From positions 1 through 64,000 of the forward strand of contig NZ_JBELNZ010000004.1 in the NCBI RefSeq assembly GCF_040227235.1: a DNA stretch of 64,000 nucleotides, in the 5' to 3' direction. Every line of letters starts with the position of its first letter. The stretch's first letter is position 1. The notes under the pieces were generated by a model. It ran no database searches, was not told the origin of the DNA, and saw only the letters and a list, made by a program, of their open reading frames with translations. Shown one piece after another: positions 61,459 to 64,000 of the stretch. Source of the stretch: Parafrigoribacterium_A soli. GTDB lineage: Bacteria; Actinomycetota; Actinomycetes; Actinomycetales; Microbacteriaceae. A program made the position numbers and the translations under genes.

Positions 61459-62427
61459 TCAGGCGGCGCGGTAGGTCGGTGGCGCGATGTCGACGAGGAT
61501 GCGCCCAATGATGTCCTCGGCCTTCACGCCCGCAAACTCGGACTCTGGGTCGATGATCACACGGTGGGCGAGCACGGGAACCGCGAGGTCACGCACGTCG
61601 TCGGGGGTCGCGTAGGTTCTGCCCTGGGAAACGGCCCAGGTCTTGATGGCGCGCGCGAGTGCCATGGCACCACGCATGCTCACGCCGAGCGCAACGTCGC
61701 GGTGCTTGCGCGTCGCATCCACGATGTCGCTCAGGTACTGCATGACCGACTGGTCGACGAAGACCTCGCTCGCGAGGCCCGCCATCGCGACGATCGAGTC
61801 GGGCTTGATGATCGGTGCGACGAGGGAGGCGCGCGCCCTCGTGGAGGAGTCCATGAGGAGCGAGACGGCTGTCTGCGAGTCGGGGTAGCCGAGGGAGGTC
61901 TTGATGAGGAAGCGGTCGAGCTGCGCCTCGGGAAGCTTGTACGTGCCGGCCTGCTCGACCGGGTTCTGGGTCGCGATCACGAGGAACGGGGCGCCGACGG
62001 AGTGACCGACGCCGTCGATCGTCACGATGCCCTCCTCCATCACCTCGAGCAGCGCGCTCTGGGTCTTGGGGGAGGCGCGGTTGATCTCGTCGGCGAGCAC
62101 GATCGAGGCGAAGATCGGCCCCTCGTGAAACTCGAACTTTCCCTTGCCCTGGTCGTAGATGGTGACGCCGGTCACGTCGGAGGGAAGCAGGTCTGGGGTG
62201 AACTGGATGCGCGAGGTCGTCCCGTCGAGCGTGTTCGCGAGCGCCTTCGCCAGCACGGTCTTGCCGGTGCCTGGGAAGTCTTCGAGCAGAACGTGCCCGT
62301 CGGAGATGAGCGCGGTCAGCACGAGGCGGATGACGTGGTCCTTACCCACAATCGCCTTGTCGACGTTCGAGATCAGCTTCTGGAACGCATCAGCGAACCA
62401 GGTCGCCTGCTCCTGGGTTACGGGCAT
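61459..62427 (-). CDS. MoxR-family AAA+ ATPase (second paralogue)
   Basis: 322 residues. Walker A is EDFPGTGKTVLAKALA and Walker B VLADEINRASPKTQSALLEVMEEG, then ATQNPVEQAGTYKLPEAQLDRF and a C-terminal lid (SMRGAMALARAIKTWAVSQGR). ATG 62427, 19 bases after the end of the FN3 gene and with GAAAGG before it, fits the family start; a longer open frame upstream was rejected. It sits in the aaa-atp position of a PFNA-like cluster. Confidence 0.9.
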   Translation of the reverse strand: MPVTQEQATWFADAFQKLISNVDKAIVGKDHVIRLVLTALISDGHVLLEDFPGTGKTVLAKALANTLDGTTSRIQFTPDLLPSDVTGVTIYDQGKGKFEFHEGPIFASIVLADEINRASPKTQSALLEVMEEGIVTIDGVGHSVGAPFLVIATQNPVEQAGTYKLPEAQLDRFLIKTSLGYPDSQTAVSLLMDSSTRARASLVAPIIKPDSIVAMAGLASEVFVDQSVMQYLSDIVDATRKHRDVALGVSMRGAMALARAIKTWAVSQGRTYATPDDVRDLAVPVLAHRVIIDPESEFAGVKAEDIIGRILVDIAPPTYRAA

Positions 62428-62446
62428 GGTTGTGCCTTTCGTTGGG

Positions 62447-64000
62447 TCATCTGAAGTCGACGTGGTTGGATTCGTAGCCGTCGACGACGACGTAGGTGTC
62501 GGCGAAGCCGCAGTATGCCGTGCTCGTGTAACTGTTGCCGCTGAACGAGTCCGTCCTCCATGGGCCAGAGCAGTACAGGCTGATGCTGTGGCTGCCGCCC
62601 GGGAAGTCACTCAGCGTCACGTCGTACTTATGACACGTGCCACCGCCATCGCACGTGTGGTACGCCCCCTGCGCGAGGTGCACCGAGGGGTTCAACTTCT
62701 GCGTGATGCGGGTGTTCCCGGACGATGCCGATGGCCCGTTGCCGCTGCTGTTCTTCGCGTACACCGTGAGTTTGTAGGTCGCGGTGGAGTTCCCGACGGC
62801 GAGCGAGGCGCTCGTGCCGGTGGTCTGGTGGGCCGCTCCCCCGTTGACGCTCCACACGTACGTGAGCCCGTCGCCAGCGGCATCCGCGGTGGCATTGGAC
62901 GGAGCGTTCCATGTCCAGGTGAGAGTCGTCGCGCCCGTGTGATCCGCGGGTGTCGAGACGTTGCGCGGTGCACTGGGCAGCGGCTGGTTGCGCACCGTTG
63001 TCGGCGCCGACGTGCCCGGCGCGCCGGACTTGCCGCCGGAGTTCGTTGCGGTGACCGTGACGCTGTAGTTGCCCGCTCCGACGCCGCTGATCGTGGCCGA
63101 GGTCATGTCGACGCCACTGCCGCTCTGGCCGCTGCTGGCCTTCCACGAGTAGGTGGTGTTGCCTCCGGTGCCCGCCACCTTCGGCCAGGTCCAGGTGAGC
63201 GTCGCCGGCGCCCACTTCGACTGGCTGCTCAGGGTCGGCTTCGGCTGCCCCGGGGTGCCGTAGGGCGTGATCGGATCACTCGACGGCGACGCCGTGCCGC
63301 GCCCCCGCATGTTCTCGGCCGCGACCGTGATCGTGTACGGGGTGCCGTTCGACAGTCCCGTGAAGGTGCAGGAGACCGCGCTGGCTGTGGTGCAACTGGA
63401 GGGAATCGGGACCGTGGCCGGCGAGAGGGTGAGGTGATATCCGGTGATCGGCTTGCCGTTGGTCGCCGGTGGTTGCCAGGTGAACGTCGCGGTGCCGTCG
63501 CCGCCGATCGCGGAACCGTCGGCGCGCGCGGGCTTCTGCACCTGGTCGGGAACGTCGCTGACCGTGAGCGTGATCGTGCCGTTGACGCGCCGGTCCTTGT
63601 CCTCGGTGGCGTCCTCGATCGTGTACACGATCTCGATGACGCCGCTCTTGAGGGTCGGGCTCGGAGCAATGCGCACCGAGGTGCTGGTGAACGAGATCGC
63701 GGCGGGTTCGCCCGTGTTCTGCACCTGGGCATCCACAATCTTGAGCGGCTCGCCGGTGGTCTGGAACGGGTTCGAGTCGTTGACGAGCGGATGCGCGACG
63801 GTCGCCGCGTCTCCACGCTTGGCCTCGTAGGCGTCGGAGACGGCGACCGCGAGCGGCTTACTCGAGCCGACGACTGTCACCTTGATCGTGCCAGGAACCG
63901 TGAACTTGTCCCAACGCAGGGTCACTTTGAGCGTGGCAGTCGTGCCCTTCGGGGTGTTTCGGGGCGTCGTGATCGTCAGTTCGGAGCCACTCAGGCTCGG
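62447..64000 (-). CDS. Fibronectin type III / Ig-like surface protein, N-terminus beyond the window
   Basis: At least 517 residues; the frame stays open to the right edge, so the start is missing. The visible part has Ig/cadherin-like beta repeats (about 63500-63990) and at least two FN3 domains (ATFTWQPPATNGKPITGYHL with PYTITVAAENMRG; ATLTWTWPKVAG with YSVTVTATNSGG). A cysteine-bearing C-terminal module follows (AYHTCDGGGTCHKYDV, SLYCSG, AYCGFADTYVVVDG). It is presumably exported and surface-exposed. It occupies the fn3 position of a PFNA-like cluster, upstream of MoxR. Confidence 0.85.
   Translation of the reverse strand, partial: PSLSGSELTITTPRNTPKGTTATLKVTLRWDKFTVPGTIKVTVVGSSKPLAVAVSDAYEAKRGDAATVAHPLVNDSNPFQTTGEPLKIVDAQVQNTGEPAAISFTSTSVRIAPSPTLKSGVIEIVYTIEDATEDKDRRVNGTITLTVSDVPDQVQKPARADGSAIGGDGTATFTWQPPATNGKPITGYHLTLSPATVPIPSSCTTASAVSCTFTGLSNGTPYTITVAAENMRGRGTASPSSDPITPYGTPGQPKPTLSSQSKWAPATLTWTWPKVAGTGGNTTYSWKASSGQSGSGVDMTSATISGVGAGNYSVTVTATNSGGKSGAPGTSAPTTVRNQPLPSAPRNVSTPADHTGATTLTWTWNAPSNATADAAGDGLTYVWSVNGGAAHQTTGTSASLAVGNSTATYKLTVYAKNSSGNGPSASSGNTRITQKLNPSVHLAQGAYHTCDGGGTCHKYDVTLSDFPGGSHSISLYCSGPWRTDSFSGNSYTSTAYCGFADTYVVVDGYESNHVDFR

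Overview
The window is high-GC DNA from an actinobacterium, most likely Microbacteriaceae. The evidence is the housekeeping gene content and order (mutM, rnc, rpmF, yceD, coaD, recG, rsmD, thiL, gpsA, plsC, murA, leuD, leuC), DtxR-type iron boxes and several F420-linked genes. I infer the family from gene order and protein resemblance; I ran no search. I saw no rRNA, tRNA or CRISPR, and no gene-free stretch longer than 300 bases.

Left part (1-9.4 kb): a conserved block of yceD, rpmF, rnc and mutM, all on the minus strand, with mutM carrying two repeat-derived in-frame insertions. Next comes a reductive pyrimidine/hydantoin catabolism operon (aminotransferase, LLM flavin/F420 oxidoreductase, dihydropyrimidinase, beta-ureidopropionase-like nitrilase) divergent from a MocR/GntR regulator. 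9.6-12.6 kb: a three-gene ABC importer of the type proposed to carry coenzyme F420-0. 12.7-19.8 kb: a siderophore uptake system (binding protein; SIP reductase, two permeases and ATPase as a tightly overlapped operon), both units preceded by iron boxes, with a DinB-like gene and a D,D-carboxypeptidase between them. 19.8-24.3 kb: a MoxR-DUF58-transglutaminase operon. 24.4-36 kb: accessory genes including an ECF42 sigma factor with its DGPF partner, msrA, hsp20, a TetR/metallo-hydrolase pair, cofE with an LLM oxidoreductase, mug and fgd.

Middle (35.9-47.4 kb): core genes coaD, recG, rsmD, thiL, a DUF3515 lipoprotein, gpsA, plsC, murA, leuD, leuC and an amino-acid dehydrogenase. coaD normally sits next to yceD in related genomes as I recall them, so about 33 kb of accessory DNA appears to separate them here.

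Right part (47.4-64 kb): a compact type VII secretion locus. It has a divergent FHA protein, a 1499-residue FHA-FtsK/EssC-like ATPase, two WXG100-size helical proteins, a 407-residue membrane protein that may be a substrate, and three proteins of unrecognised families, two of which share a homologous domain. Converging on it is a cluster resembling the bifidobacterial PFNA cluster (FN3 protein, MoxR-type AAA ATPase, DUF58, transglutaminase). Its transglutaminase has lost the catalytic Cys and His, and its DUF58 start codon is preceded by a chain of four tandem six-codon mini-ORFs.

Functional links: the F420-0 importer, CofE (side-chain glutamylation), FGD (F420 reduction) and two further LLM enzymes together suggest an F420 salvage-and-use lifestyle, with no F420 core biosynthesis gene in the window. 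The most novel material is the T7SS accessory protein family, the mini-ORF chain and the palindromic element that has become part of mutM.
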